In this document: one piece after another, positions 8,045 to 16,484 of the stretch
Layout: each line of letters opens with the position of its first letter
How positions within the stretch are numbered: the stretch's first letter is position 1
Assembly: GCF_000196135.1 (NCBI RefSeq)
Contig: NC_005090.1
Span: 186,001-250,000, forward strand
Reading direction: 5' to 3'
DNA: 64,000 bases
Source: Wolinella succinogenes DSM 1740
Lineage (GTDB): Bacteria > Campylobacterota > Campylobacteria > Campylobacterales > Helicobacteraceae
Position numbers and translations under genes: made by a program
The notes under the pieces: generated by a model
Databases searched by the model: none
Told to the model about the DNA's origin: nothing
What the model saw: the letters and a program-made list of their open reading frames with translations, nothing else

Positions 8045-8679
8045 GGCAAAAGTCGCTTGTTGTCTAGACGATAGATTCGATCGCATCGCTTCGCCAAACT
8101 AGCGTCATGGGTGGCAAAGAGAAGGAGTGCTTTTTGGCTTTTGACATAATCAAAAAGTGCTTCCATCACGCTAGAGGCGGTCTCTTGATCAAGATTCCCC
8201 GTGGGTTCGTCCGCGAAGATGATTTGGGGTTTTTTGGTGAGAACCCTAGCGATCGAGAGGCGCTGCTGTTGTCCTCCAGAGAGCTCGCCCACGCTCTGTT
8301 CCACCACTTGTGCAATACCAAAAGCCTCAAGAAGCTCGTAATCTAGAGGCTGCTTGGAGAGAATGGAGGCAACTTGGAGATTTTCGATTCCACTGAAACC
8401 CCTAAAGAGATAGTGAGATTGGAAGATGATGCCAAGCTTTTCTCGTCTAAGCTCCAAAAGTTGGGCCGTTGGGAGTTGATAGATGGATTGATCAAAAAGC
8501 TTAACCTCACCTGCAAGAGGCTTAAGAAGGGTAGAGAGGGTGTGAAGGAGCGTTGATTTTCCGCTACCGCTCACGCCCATGATGGAGACGCACTCCCCCG
8601 AATCGGCTTCAAGGGAGACCTCTCCAAAGAGCTCATGCTCAAAGGCATGACCTAGAGAGGAGGCAGAAAGAAGGGGCAT
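8032..8679 (-). CDS. LolD/FtsE-type ABC transporter ATP-binding protein, orphan
   Basis: About 215 residues forming one complete ABC ATPase: Walker A GVSGSGKS, Q-loop FQSHYLF, signature LSGGQQQRLSIARVL, Walker B IIFADEPTGNLD, H-loop FATHD. The pattern is closest to the LolD/MacB/FtsE group, whose partners are four-helix permeases. No permease lies nearby. The ATG at 8679 overlaps the tsf stop (TAATG), and its end overlaps fliR. The same orphan arrangement exists in C. jejuni (Cj1180c). The substrate is unknown; the LolD likeness could reflect lipoprotein release or cell division. Confidence 0.85.
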   Translation of the reverse strand: MPLLSASSLGHAFEHELFGEVSLEADSGECVSIMGVSGSGKSTLLHTLSTLLKPLAGEVKLFDQSIYQLPTAQLLELRREKLGIIFQSHYLFRGFSGIENLQVASILSKQPLDYELLEAFGIAQVVEQSVGELSGGQQQRLSIARVLTKKPQIIFADEPTGNLDQETASSVMEALFDYVKSQKALLLFATHDASLAKRCDRIYRLDNKRLLPWSF

Positions 8680-9746
8680 TAGCCTAGTTGAGCGGCCACT
8701 TCTTCGGCGAAGTTGCACGCTTTCTTCTCGATTCCTTCGCCTAGCTCGAATCGAACATAGTCAACGATTTCGATGCTATCGTCTAGCTCTTTGCCCTTGG
8801 CTTCAAGAACTTGGGCGATGGTCTTTTTATCATCCATGACATAGAACTGCCCCAAAAGGGTCAATCGTTGGTCAATTAGGGTGCTATCAGCAATGAATCG
8901 CTCAAGTTGACCGGGGACGATTTTGTCCCAAATCGCTTCAGGTTTGCCCTGAGCCTTAAGCTCTTCTCTTAGTTTTTGCTCTTGATTTTTGAGCACGCTA
9001 GGGGTGAGCTCGCTTCGGCTGATATATTCAGGGATTCGATGGAGGGGTTTGCCAAGTCGCTTGAGCTCTTCATTCTCTTTTTCAAGTTCGGCGATTAGGG
9101 CAACCTTCTCTTTGGTGATGAACTCAGGATCAAGCTCCTCATAGCTAAGCACTTGAGGTTTCATCGCTGCGGCATGCATGCAGAGGTTTCTGGCGAGCTC
9201 AACGCACGCTGACTTGGAGCCCTCTTTGCCAAATTTGATTCCGATTAAAACGCCCACACGACCGTTAGAGTGGACATAACCGTTGACGATCGCCCCCCTT
9301 TTGGTTTCAAGGGTGACTATTCGTCTAACAACAATATTCTCGCCGATCTTGGCGATATTTTGTTGAAGGTATTCGCTAAACTCCATGCCATCTACAGAGA
9401 CGGTGTGAAGGGTTTCGGTGCTGGAGAGAGCATGATCGTGAACGAGCTTGGAGGTCTTGGCGACAAGCTCTTTGAATTGCTCATTTTTGGCAACAAAGTC
9501 TGTTTCAGAGTTGATCTCAAGCAGAGAGGCTTTGGAGAAATCAGACGCCACTTCTACGCTCACCACGCCTTCGCTAGCGACACGATCAGCTTTTTTGGCA
9601 GCTTTGCTGAGTCCTTTTTCGCGGAGGTATTCCACCGCCTTTTCGATGTCGCCATCGGTCTCAACGAGTGCTTTTTTGCAGTCCATCATGCCCGCGTCGG
9701 TCATTTCGCGGAGCTGTTTAACGAGTTGAGCTGTGATCTCTGCCAT
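8679..9746 (-). CDS. tsf: Elongation factor Ts
   Basis: A 355-residue nucleotide-exchange factor for EF-Tu. The N-terminal UBA-like region has the hallmark [20 protein letters not shown], followed by [18 protein letters not shown]. The core dimerisation domain includes [12 protein letters not shown]. The long C-terminal half is typical for this phylum. It lies 3 bases after rpsB, the near-universal rpsB-tsf pair. Confidence 0.98.
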   Translation of the reverse strand: MAEITAQLVKQLREMTDAGMMDCKKALVETDGDIEKAVEYLREKGLSKAAKKADRVASEGVVSVEVASDFSKASLLEINSETDFVAKNEQFKELVAKTSKLVHDHALSSTETLHTVSVDGMEFSEYLQQNIAKIGENIVVRRIVTLETKRGAIVNGYVHSNGRVGVLIGIKFGKEGSKSACVELARNLCMHAAAMKPQVLSYEELDPEFITKEKVALIAELEKENEELKRLGKPLHRIPEYISRSELTPSVLKNQEQKLREELKAQGKPEAIWDKIVPGQLERFIADSTLIDQRLTLLGQFYVMDDKKTIAQVLEAKGKELDDSIEIVDYVRFELGEGIEKKACNFAEEVAAQLG

Positions 9747-9749
9747 GAT

Positions 9750-10565
9750 TTATTTCTCCTCTTCTTCGACAACTTCGCTCTCTTGGAGCGCGTCGCCCTC
9801 TTCACTCATTGCTTCAGCTAGAACCTCTTGCTTTTCGGCTTCGCTTGCAGGAGTGACCTCTTCAGTGGCTTCTCCCTCTTCGCTGCCGGCTAAGGCTCGA
9901 CCCTCTTGAATCGCTTCGGCCATCTCTTTGCAGAAAAGCTGAATGGATCGAATCGCATCATCGTTTCCGGGAATGGGGAAATCTACAACATCGGGATCGC
10001 AGTTGGTATCAAGGGGGGCAACGACAGGAATTCCAAGTCTTCTTGCCTCAGCCACGGCGATTTTCTCTTTAGCGGCGTCCACGACAAAAAGCATATCGGG
10101 AGCTTTTTTCATGTGGCGCACACCGCCAAGATACTTCTCAAGCTTCTCTTTTTTGCGAGTGAGCATGAGCTTCTCTTTTTTAGTGAGAAGCTCGATTTGG
10201 CCGCTAGCTTCCATCTCTTCGATCACTTCAAGCTTGCGGATGGATTTTTTGATGGTGGAGAAGTTGGTGAGCATACCGCCAAGCCATCGGTAGTTTACAT
10301 AGGGAGCGTTGATGGTGTCAGCGTATTGCTTGATGGTTTCGCTCGCTTGCTTTTTGGTGCCAACAAACATGACGGTTTTGCCCTCAGCCGCGGCATCACG
10401 GACAACATTGTAGGTGTATCGGAAGTATCGTAGGGTCTTTTGTAGGTCGATAATATGGATGTTTTTTCGAACGCCGAAGATGTATTTTTTCATCTTGGGA
10501 TTCCATCGTCTTGTCTGGTGTCCGAAGTGAACACCGCACTCTAGTAGGTCTTTCATGGTAACCAT
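9750..10565 (-). CDS. rpsB: 30S ribosomal protein S2
   Basis: 271 residues. The family start [26 protein letters not shown] is clear. I choose ATG 10565 because AAGGAG then stands 9 bases away; an ATG two codons upstream (10571) is only 3 bases from it. The S2 core ends near [14 protein letters not shown]. It is followed by an extra acidic tail of about 45 residues ([14 protein letters not shown] and onward), seen in other members of this phylum. It is first in the row that continues to argS. Confidence 0.98.
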   Translation of the reverse strand: MVTMKDLLECGVHFGHQTRRWNPKMKKYIFGVRKNIHIIDLQKTLRYFRYTYNVVRDAAAEGKTVMFVGTKKQASETIKQYADTINAPYVNYRWLGGMLTNFSTIKKSIRKLEVIEEMEASGQIELLTKKEKLMLTRKKEKLEKYLGGVRHMKKAPDMLFVVDAAKEKIAVAEARRLGIPVVAPLDTNCDPDVVDFPIPGNDDAIRSIQLFCKEMAEAIQEGRALAGSEEGEATEEVTPASEAEKQEVLAEAMSEEGDALQESEVVEEEEK

Positions 10566-10660
10566 GATCATTGTCTCCTTGGTATGTTTTTTGGTTTATG
10601 CCTCCACGCCCCTCTAACGAAAATGACTTTTCGCAACCTTTTCAAGGATTGGCGTGTGTG

Positions 10661-10714
10661 AGCTACTCTTTTGTCGCCTAGATGGAGTCGTCCCCTAAGG
10701 ACAAAAAGAGTGGC
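10661..10714 (-). promoter_or_regulatory. Leader hairpin at the 5' end of the rpsB transcript
   Basis: Two arms, GCCACTCTTTTTGTC and GACAAAAGAGTAGC, pair over 14 bases with minor mismatches around a loop of roughly 25 bases. The upstream arm starts where transcription from the -10 element at 10716-10721 should begin, so the hairpin would form at the 5' end of the rpsB mRNA. It has no U-tract, which argues against a plain terminator for bcp. A role in S2 autoregulation is inference. Confidence 0.4.
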
Positions 10715-10715
10715 G

Positions 10716-10721
10716 ATTCTA
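10716..10721 (-). promoter_or_regulatory. Candidate -10 element for rpsB-tsf row
   Basis: TAGAAT on the minus strand, directly followed by CGC, about 150 bases upstream of the rpsB start. The same TAGAATCGC string precedes rpe and pyrH in this window, each time at a plausible promoter position. Confidence 0.5.
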
Positions 10722-10739
10722 CTAAAAAGAGGATTAAAT

Positions 10740-11198
10740 TTAGCTTTTTTGAAGCTTCTCTAGGGTCTCTAGAACCTCTTTGGCGTGTCCTGCGACCTTG
10801 ACTCTTCTCCATGCATGGGCGATTCTTCCTTGGGGATCAATAATGAAGGTGGAGCGGATGATTCCTTCAGAGACTTTTCCATAGAGCTTCTTTTCGCCCC
10901 ACGCTCCAAAGGCTTTGGCGACCTCTTTGGTGGGGTCGCTTAGCAGGGTGATTTTAAGATCGGATTTGGCAATGAAGTTTTGATGGGAGCGAGGAGAATC
11001 GGGGCTGACCCCAAGAACGATCGCTTGAAGCGTCTCAAAGCGGGGGAGTGACTCCGTGAAGTCGCACGCCTCTTGGGTGCAGCCGGGGGTGGAATCTTTG
11101 GGATAGAAATAGAGAATGATCCAAGCGCCTTTAAGGTCGCGCAGACAGATTTCGGCCTCGTCTTGATTCTTGAGGCAAAAGGCGGGAGCAGATTCCAT
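10740..11198 (-). CDS. bcp: Thiol peroxidase of the Bcp/PrxQ family
   Basis: A 152-residue cytoplasmic peroxiredoxin that reduces hydroperoxides using thioredoxin. The peroxidatic motif DSTPGCTQEAC has Cys40 and the Bcp-specific resolving Cys45 five residues on, the atypical 2-Cys PrxQ type. FYPKD just before and the later RSTFIIDPQGRIAHAW strand fit the family. AAAGGAG lies 7 bases before the ATG. It is monocistronic, with gaps of about 80 and 170 bases on its two sides. Confidence 0.95.
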   Translation of the reverse strand: MESAPAFCLKNQDEAEICLRDLKGAWIILYFYPKDSTPGCTQEACDFTESLPRFETLQAIVLGVSPDSPRSHQNFIAKSDLKITLLSDPTKEVAKAFGAWGEKKLYGKVSEGIIRSTFIIDPQGRIAHAWRRVKVAGHAKEVLETLEKLQKS

Positions 11199-11278
11199 GG
11201 GAGACTCCTTTGATAGGGATGAGTTTTGGATAGAGCTTCTAGCGCGAATTGGCTTAGGCGGATCTAAAGGGATTCATC

Positions 11279-11923
11279 CTAAAGCTCTTTTTGAACGATG
11301 AGTTTCCCCTTGAATCGATGTTTGAGATAGAGTGAAAGGAGTGCCAAAAGGGCCAAAAGGACTAGGGCGATGTAGAGCTTCTCCCTCTCTCCCTCTAGTG
11401 CCCCCTCACCGATAAAGGCATAAAGAAACGCTCCGGGGAGAATCCCAAGAAGCGTGCTGGTGAAGAATCGAGCGTAGCTCACTCGCGTGAGCCCCAAAAG
11501 GTAGTTGAGTGCATCAAAGGGGACAAAGGGGATGAGGCGAAGTAGAAGAAGGGTCTCAAAGGAGGGATTCTTCTCCAAGAGGGCGACGACTTTGTAGCGC
11601 GCGAGGAGTTTTTTAATCGTCTTTTCACCTAAATAGCGCGAGAGAGCAAAGGCGAGCGAGGAGCTGAGACTCGCTCCTGTGGTGATAAGGATAAAGCCCT
11701 CCATCGAGCCAAAAAGAGCTCCCCCGATCATCGCCATGAGGACGCTTGGAAAAAGGAGCAGGGGGAGCGTGATAAAGAGAAGGAGGTAGACTAGGGGGGC
11801 GAGAATTCCAAAGTCAAGAATGAGGGTTTTGAGCTCTTTGGGCGAGGGGAGTGCGCCTTTGCTTTGATACCAAAAGAGATACAAGAGAAGTGCCCATAAT
11901 AGAAGAATCACCAATTTTTTCAT
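11279..11923 (-). CDS. TVP38/TMEM64 (DedA-like) membrane protein, second copy
   Basis: About 214 residues, polytopic. The SNARE-associated/TVP38 core is visible: LFPSVLMAMIGGALFG, then ALSRYLGEKTIKKLL, then LLLLRLIPFVPFDALNYLLGLT, ending in LGILPGAFLYAFIGEG. Members are membrane proteins of uncertain transport or lipid-scrambling function. The ATG at 11923 overlaps the Fe-S gene's stop as ATGA, so I prefer it to a longer frame. It is last in the rhodanese/TVP38/Fe-S/TVP38 operon and is clearly diverged from the other copy (12978-13658). Confidence 0.85.
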   Translation of the reverse strand: MKKLVILLLWALLLYLFWYQSKGALPSPKELKTLILDFGILAPLVYLLLFITLPLLLFPSVLMAMIGGALFGSMEGFILITTGASLSSSLAFALSRYLGEKTIKKLLARYKVVALLEKNPSFETLLLLRLIPFVPFDALNYLLGLTRVSYARFFTSTLLGILPGAFLYAFIGEGALEGEREKLYIALVLLALLALLSLYLKHRFKGKLIVQKEL

Positions 11924-12981
11924 GATCTTTGGGCCCTTTGAAGCCAGCGATTGAGGAATCGATTCTTCCATTTGGCGAAGAATCCCAAGGGGCGATTTTC
12001 GAGACGATTTTGGTAGAGAATCTCTAATAGATGCACTCCCTTTTTCCCTCCGATGGTGAGTCGGTCTGCGCAGGATTGGCAGTAGGTGAGGATAAGCGGT
12101 GTAGGGCTCTCTTTGGCGCGATGGATGGCTTGGTTTTTGGCCAGTGCGGGATGGGTGAGCCCCAGCATCCCTCCGCTCCCACAGCAGAGCGTCTTCTCTT
12201 TAGAGTTTTTGAACTCTCCAAAAGGAATCCCTGCTTTTTGGAGCACCCCTCGAACGCTTCTGTGGAGCTCGGGATGAGAAATCGAGGGGCAGGGATCGTG
12301 CAGGGTGAGGGCTGGCTGATGGGGCTGGGGGGTGAAGGAGCGAGGAAGGGGAATCTCCTCCAGCACCCCATAAAGGGGTTGAATGTCTAGAGAGGGAAGC
12401 TCTTTTTTAAAAGTGGTGTAGCAGTTGGAGCAGGCGGTGAGCAAAAGTTTGGGCGAGAGCTCTCTAAGGGCTTGGAGGCTCTTTTGAAAATCCGCTCTAA
12501 ACCCCTCCTCATCGCCGATGAGTCTCAAGGGTTTTCCGCAACAGTGCTGGAAGTAGCCCACGGAATGAAAATGTTCACCTAAATGGTTTAAGATAGCTTC
12601 TATAAGCTCGGGAGAGCGGTTGGCTAGAGCGCATCCAGGCATGAAAGCCACCTCGGGAGAGCGCCCCTTAGAAGCGCTAAAAAGGGGAGAGAAGTTCCAT
12701 TGTTGAAGCCTTAAGACTTTTTTAAAAGCCAAAGGAGGAGAAGAGGGGGTGAGAATCTTTTTTTGAGCTATAAAGAGCTCACCAAAATCAATCCCCTTGG
12801 GGCAAGCCTCCTTGCAAGCTTGACACTCCATGCAAGTGAAGGGGTCAAGGCTAGCTTGGGAGAAGTTTTCTAGAATGGATTTGGGGGAGCGCTCTTGATT
12901 CCTTAAAATGACACAAGAGGGAACGCAACGCTTGCAGTCGATGCAGGCTTGGCTCCACTCCATCCTTTTCTCTTTGTTCAT
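11920..12981 (-). CDS. Two-[4Fe-4S], two-CCG-domain Fe-S oxidoreductase (GlpC/HdrB/LutA type)
   Basis: A 353-residue cytoplasmic protein. Two ferredoxin-type clusters are bound by C13/C16/C19/C23 and C50/C53/C56/C60. Two complete cysteine-rich (CCG) domains follow: C117, C147-C148, C184/C187 and C231, C266-C267, C301/C304. This is the plan of GlpC, glycolate oxidase GlcF, LutA and the heterodisulfide reductase HdrD/B group, which pass electrons between a flavoprotein or thiol substrate and quinone or other carriers. No flavoprotein partner is adjacent; instead the gene is locked by ATGA overlaps between two TVP38 membrane proteins. The substrate cannot be told from sequence. Confidence 0.85.
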   Translation of the reverse strand: MNKEKRMEWSQACIDCKRCVPSCVILRNQERSPKSILENFSQASLDPFTCMECQACKEACPKGIDFGELFIAQKKILTPSSPPLAFKKVLRLQQWNFSPLFSASKGRSPEVAFMPGCALANRSPELIEAILNHLGEHFHSVGYFQHCCGKPLRLIGDEEGFRADFQKSLQALRELSPKLLLTACSNCYTTFKKELPSLDIQPLYGVLEEIPLPRSFTPQPHQPALTLHDPCPSISHPELHRSVRGVLQKAGIPFGEFKNSKEKTLCCGSGGMLGLTHPALAKNQAIHRAKESPTPLILTYCQSCADRLTIGGKKGVHLLEILYQNRLENRPLGFFAKWKNRFLNRWLQRAQRS

Positions 12982-13658
12982 CGGACTTGGCGATTCCTCT
13001 CCTCTCTTAATCGCCTAAAAAGCATCCATGCCACGCTCAGGGCAAAGAGGATGAGCAATCCTGAGACAAAATAGCCAATGGAGCCCGTCATGGTCTCGCC
13101 CGCATAGGAGTAGATAAGGGTGGCGGGGAGTTGCCCCAATCCCGTGGCGACCAGAAAGGGAAGGAGCCGCATTGAGGTGAGTCCTGCGGCGTAGCTTACC
13201 GCGTCAAAAGAGACGAAGGGGAGAAGGCGAGTGATGAGAATCGTGTGGGTGCCATATTTAGCAAAAAAAGTGTCCGTCTCCTCTAAGAGCTTGGTTGAGA
13301 TGAAGCGTTCCACCCCCTCCCTCCCTAGGGATCTAGCGAGCCAAAAGCAGAGTGCTGCTCCCGCCATAGCGCTACTCCAAGAGAGCAGTGCCCCCCAAAA
13401 AAATCCAAAAAGGGCAGCGTTGGCAAAGGTGATAAGAAACGCAGGGAGAGGGGCGATGATGGATTGAAGCACCATCAGGGCAAAAGAGACAAGGGGCGCC
13501 CAAGCCCCAAAGCCAAGGATGTAGCTCTTGATTCCCTCCACATCCATGGAGGAGAGCGCAGAGATCGATTCCTCAAAAAAGGCGTAAAAGGCGGGAAGCG
13601 TGTAGGCAACGCCTATAAAAACAAGAAGCAGAGCGAGGGCTAAGAAGAGGCGAGGCAT
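12978..13658 (-). CDS. TVP38/TMEM64 (DedA-like) membrane protein, first copy
   Basis: 226 residues and about six hydrophobic segments. The family core is visible: APLPAFLITFANAALFGFFWG, CFWLARSLGREGVERFI, then ILITRLLPFVSFDAVSYAAGLTS and GQLPATLIYSYAGE. The 'FDAxxYxxGLT' stretch is shared with the second copy, showing they are paralogues, but the flanks differ widely. It is coupled to the rhodanese gene upstream (4-base gap) and the Fe-S gene downstream (ATGA). The role is unknown; membrane partner of the Fe-S protein is an inference. Confidence 0.85.
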   Translation of the reverse strand: MPRLFLALALLLVFIGVAYTLPAFYAFFEESISALSSMDVEGIKSYILGFGAWAPLVSFALMVLQSIIAPLPAFLITFANAALFGFFWGALLSWSSAMAGAALCFWLARSLGREGVERFISTKLLEETDTFFAKYGTHTILITRLLPFVSFDAVSYAAGLTSMRLLPFLVATGLGQLPATLIYSYAGETMTGSIGYFVSGLLILFALSVAWMLFRRLREERNRQVR

Positions 13659-13662
13659 GGAG

Positions 13663-14094
13663 CTATTGTATCTCTAAAATATCGCCAATCTTCTCTCTGG
13701 GCCAACCATACTGGCCATCGGTGAGAATCCTGAGACGCTCTTTGGCAACTCCCTTGGAGAGGAGATGTTTGTAGGTGCGCTCAGCCCCGATTTTACCTTG
13801 GGGGCAGACCACAATGACGAGACCTTCGGGTTTAATTTGCGAAAGAATCGCATCAATTTTAGCCTTGTCTTCAGCGCTCTTCACAGGGAAAGCCGTGGTG
13901 CTAATGGCGCCTTTTAAATGCTCTTCGGCGAAATCTTCGGCCACTTGAATGTCAATGAGTGTGAGGCTTTTTCCCTCTCTCACCAAGGGGGCGAGCTCTT
14001 CAGCGGAGATATATTGATAGGAAGTACCAAAGCAGCCACTCCAAAATAGCCACAAGGGAAAGAGGAGAATGAGGGAGAATCGAAAAGATTTCAT
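13663..14094 (-). CDS. Exported rhodanese-like sulfurtransferase domain protein
   Basis: 143 residues. An N-terminal hydrophobic signal (about 5-20) ends in WSGC, so it may be a lipoprotein at Cys21, although Trp at -3 is unusual. A single rhodanese domain follows: SLTLIDIQVAEDFAEEHLKGAIS gives the CH2A-type pattern, and the active loop starts at Cys97 (CPQGKIGAER). The protein would act outside the inner membrane on sulfane sulfur. ATG 14094 is chosen over a longer frame because AAAGGAA precedes it. It leads the TVP38/Fe-S operon. Confidence 0.82.
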   Translation of the reverse strand: MKSFRFSLILLFPLWLFWSGCFGTSYQYISAEELAPLVREGKSLTLIDIQVAEDFAEEHLKGAISTTAFPVKSAEDKAKIDAILSQIKPEGLVIVVCPQGKIGAERTYKHLLSKGVAKERLRILTDGQYGWPREKIGDILEIQ

Positions 14095-14177
14095 AGGGAT
14101 TCCTTTGGGTTGTTTGGGAGTTGAGCCTTGCACGAAGGCCAAATCAACACCGATTGATAGGGTGAGGATAATATTGG

Positions 14178-14183
14178 ATTATA
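14178..14183 (-). promoter_or_regulatory. Candidate -10 element for the rhodanese/TVP38 operon
   Basis: TATAAT on the minus strand, 84 bases before the rhodanese start, in an otherwise empty 228-base divergent gap (14095-14322). I see no RNA gene or riboswitch-like structure in that gap. Confidence 0.42.
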
Positions 14184-14266
14184 GCTTGCATAAAGATAAA
14201 ATTTTAATTTACCTTTATGGAATTGCCACAGACAGGGATTATAGCGAAAGATAAACCAAGGCTGGC

Positions 14267-14272
14267 TACAAT
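14267..14272 (+). promoter_or_regulatory. Candidate -10 element for the nucleobase permease
   Basis: TACAAT on the plus strand about 50 bases before the permease ATG (14323). TATAGC at 14240 is a weaker alternative. Confidence 0.35.
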
Positions 14273-14322
14273 TCTTGCAGCTATTTTCCCAATCATCCAC
14301 TTTAATCATTCAAAGGAGTCTC

Positions 14323-15570
14323 ATGGAGGCGACTGACTATCGCTTGCGCTTGAAAGAGAGCGTGGTGGGTTTACAGTTTTTGTTTGTGGCGTTTGGCGCG
14401 CTTGTGCTTGTGCCTATCCTCACGGGTCTCAATCCCAATGTGGCACTCTTTACAGCAGGCATAGGGACGCTGATTTTTCAGTTTATCAATAGAGAGAAAG
14501 TCCCTCCTGTTTTTCTTGCCTCTTCGTTTGCCTTTATTGCGCCCATTATTGCAGGCGTGCAGCAGTGGGGGATCGAAGGGACGATGGGCGGATTGGTGGC
14601 GGCAGGCTTTTTTTATGTGATCTTGAGTCTTGTGGTTCGCCTTAGAGGGGATGGCTTCATCCATCGCCTGCTCCCTCCTATTGTCGTGGGGCCTGTGATT
14701 ATGACCATTGGACTTATCCTCTCTCCTGTGGCGGTTAATATGGCGCTCGGAAAAACAGGAGATGGAGCGATAGTGCTTGTGGAAGAGGATATTGCACTCA
14801 TTCTCTCTATGCTCTCTTTGAGTGCGGCGGTACTCGCTGCGCTTCTTGGAAGGGGATTCTTAAGACTCCTACCGATTCTTTGCGGAATTGCAGTGGGCTA
14901 TGTCGCGGCGCTCTTTTTGGGCGTGGTGAACTTTAATCCCATCCTTGAGGCTCCTTGGGTGGCAGTTCCTGCCTTTAGTGCGCCTGTGTGGAATTGGGAA
15001 GCGGTCATTTTCCTTTTCCCAATCGCAATCGCTCCAGCGGTGGAGCATATTGGTGATATGCTAGCCATCAGCAATGTCACAGGCAAAAACTATCTTGAAA
15101 AACCTGGTCTTAAAAACACTCTTTTGGGCGATGGCATCGCCACATCAGCCGCCGCTCTTCTAGGCGGCCCTCCCAATACGACCTACTCAGAAGTGACAGG
15201 GGCAGTGACGCTCACCAAAGCTTACAATCCCGCGATCATGACATGGGCAGCGATCTTTGCCATCATGGCAGCGTTTATTGGGAAGATTGGAGGATTTTTG
15301 CAGACGATTCCCACACCTGTGATGGGGGGAATCTTGCTCATTCTCTTTGGAATTATCACCTCGGTGGGAATTGGAACGCTGGTGAAAGCCAAGGTTGACT
15401 TTGGGAATTCTCGTAATATGATTATTGTTTCACTCATCCTCATCTTTGCCATTGGGGGGATGACATTTCAAATCGGAGGCGTAGGTTTTAGCGGGATTGG
15501 TCTTGGGGCGATCGTGGGAATTGCGCTCAATCTCATCCTTCCCAAAGGAAGGCATGACATCGATCTTTAG
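14323..15570 (+). CDS. Uracil/xanthine permease family (NCS2) transporter
   Basis: 415 residues with about 12-14 hydrophobic segments. NCS2 features: [22 protein letters not shown] in the first helix, [15 protein letters not shown] in the middle, and the signature region [14 protein letters not shown], where the conserved Glu contacts the base. [19 protein letters not shown] is the second NCS2 hallmark. The pattern is nearer to uracil permeases (UraA/RutG) than to purine carriers, but substrate is not settled. AAAGGAG precedes the ATG. The end overlaps lpxK by 4 bases, tail to tail. Confidence 0.9.
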
Positions 15571-16484
15571 GAGAGTTTTGGGGAGCGGGAGGCAACGAAC
15601 TCTCGCACGTGGGCGCGAATCTCCTCGTCGATAAAAAACTCTAGCCGCATCACCGAGAGAGGCAGCCCCGATTCTTTGAGCTTCACTTCATCTTTTTCTG
15701 TCACTAAAAGCGAGCTTGCCTCATGCTCTTTCATGGCTTTTTGTAGGGTTTTTATATCGAAAAAGGCGTGATCTTTGTAGGCGATTTTTCCTACCACCTC
15801 GGGCAAGAATCGCTCTAGCCTAGAAGGGCTGGCAATGGCTGTGACTAGGAGCATCCTTGGGGTGGGGTTGGAAATATTCACTTCGCGTCTATACTCTTTG
15901 CCCTCTTTGGCAAGAATATCCGCGCTTTGGTAGAGCGAGGGACGCTCTCTGTAGGCCCCTGAGGGGATGCATAGTTTAAAGTGAGGCTCAAGGAGGGGAC
16001 GCAAAAGAATATTGAGCTTGTTGTAGGGGAAGCGGAATCCATCATCCAAAAAGATGATATCTTTACCGAGCTCTATGGCCTTGTTGATTCCTTTGGCGCG
16101 ATCTTCGGAGACGATCACGGTCGCCTTGGGAAGCTTTTGGGCGATGAGCATCGCCTCATCTCCACTCTTTGGAGTCTCCTCTAAAATCTTGCCCTCGTGA
16201 GAGACCACCAATAGCCCTTTGGAGCCTCTTTTATAGCCTCTAGAGACCACGGCGACCCTATCTTCATACTCCTTGGCAAGGGCGATGAGAAAAGGGGTTT
16301 TACCAGTGCCTCCAACCACTAGATTTCCAATGCTAATAAGGGTAGCGGGAAACTCTCTCTTGAGTGAGAGGGCGCGTCTAGTGGTGGCAATGGTGCAGTA
16401 GAGGAGGGAGAGAGGGAGAAGCGCGAGGGCGACCCCTTTTTGGACGGGGGAGGGGCGATAGAAATATCGCTCAATAAAGCGCAT
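15567..16484 (-). CDS. lpxK: Tetraacyldisaccharide 4'-kinase
   Basis: A 305-residue inner-membrane-associated kinase that phosphorylates the lipid A precursor at the 4' position. There is an N-terminal hydrophobic segment (about 16-30), then the P-loop [15 protein letters not shown], which is diagnostic of LpxK. VVSRGYKR and [10 protein letters not shown] follow, also characteristic. The ATG overlaps the aminotransferase stop (TAATG). nadE lies two genes upstream, and the nadE/lpxK neighbourhood is known from H. pylori (HP0329/HP0328). Confidence 0.96.

Noticed and set aside
9270-10433. Two long plus-strand frames antisense to tsf and rpsB
   Set aside because: Codon-bias shadows of two ribosomal genes; translations are low in any recognisable motif.
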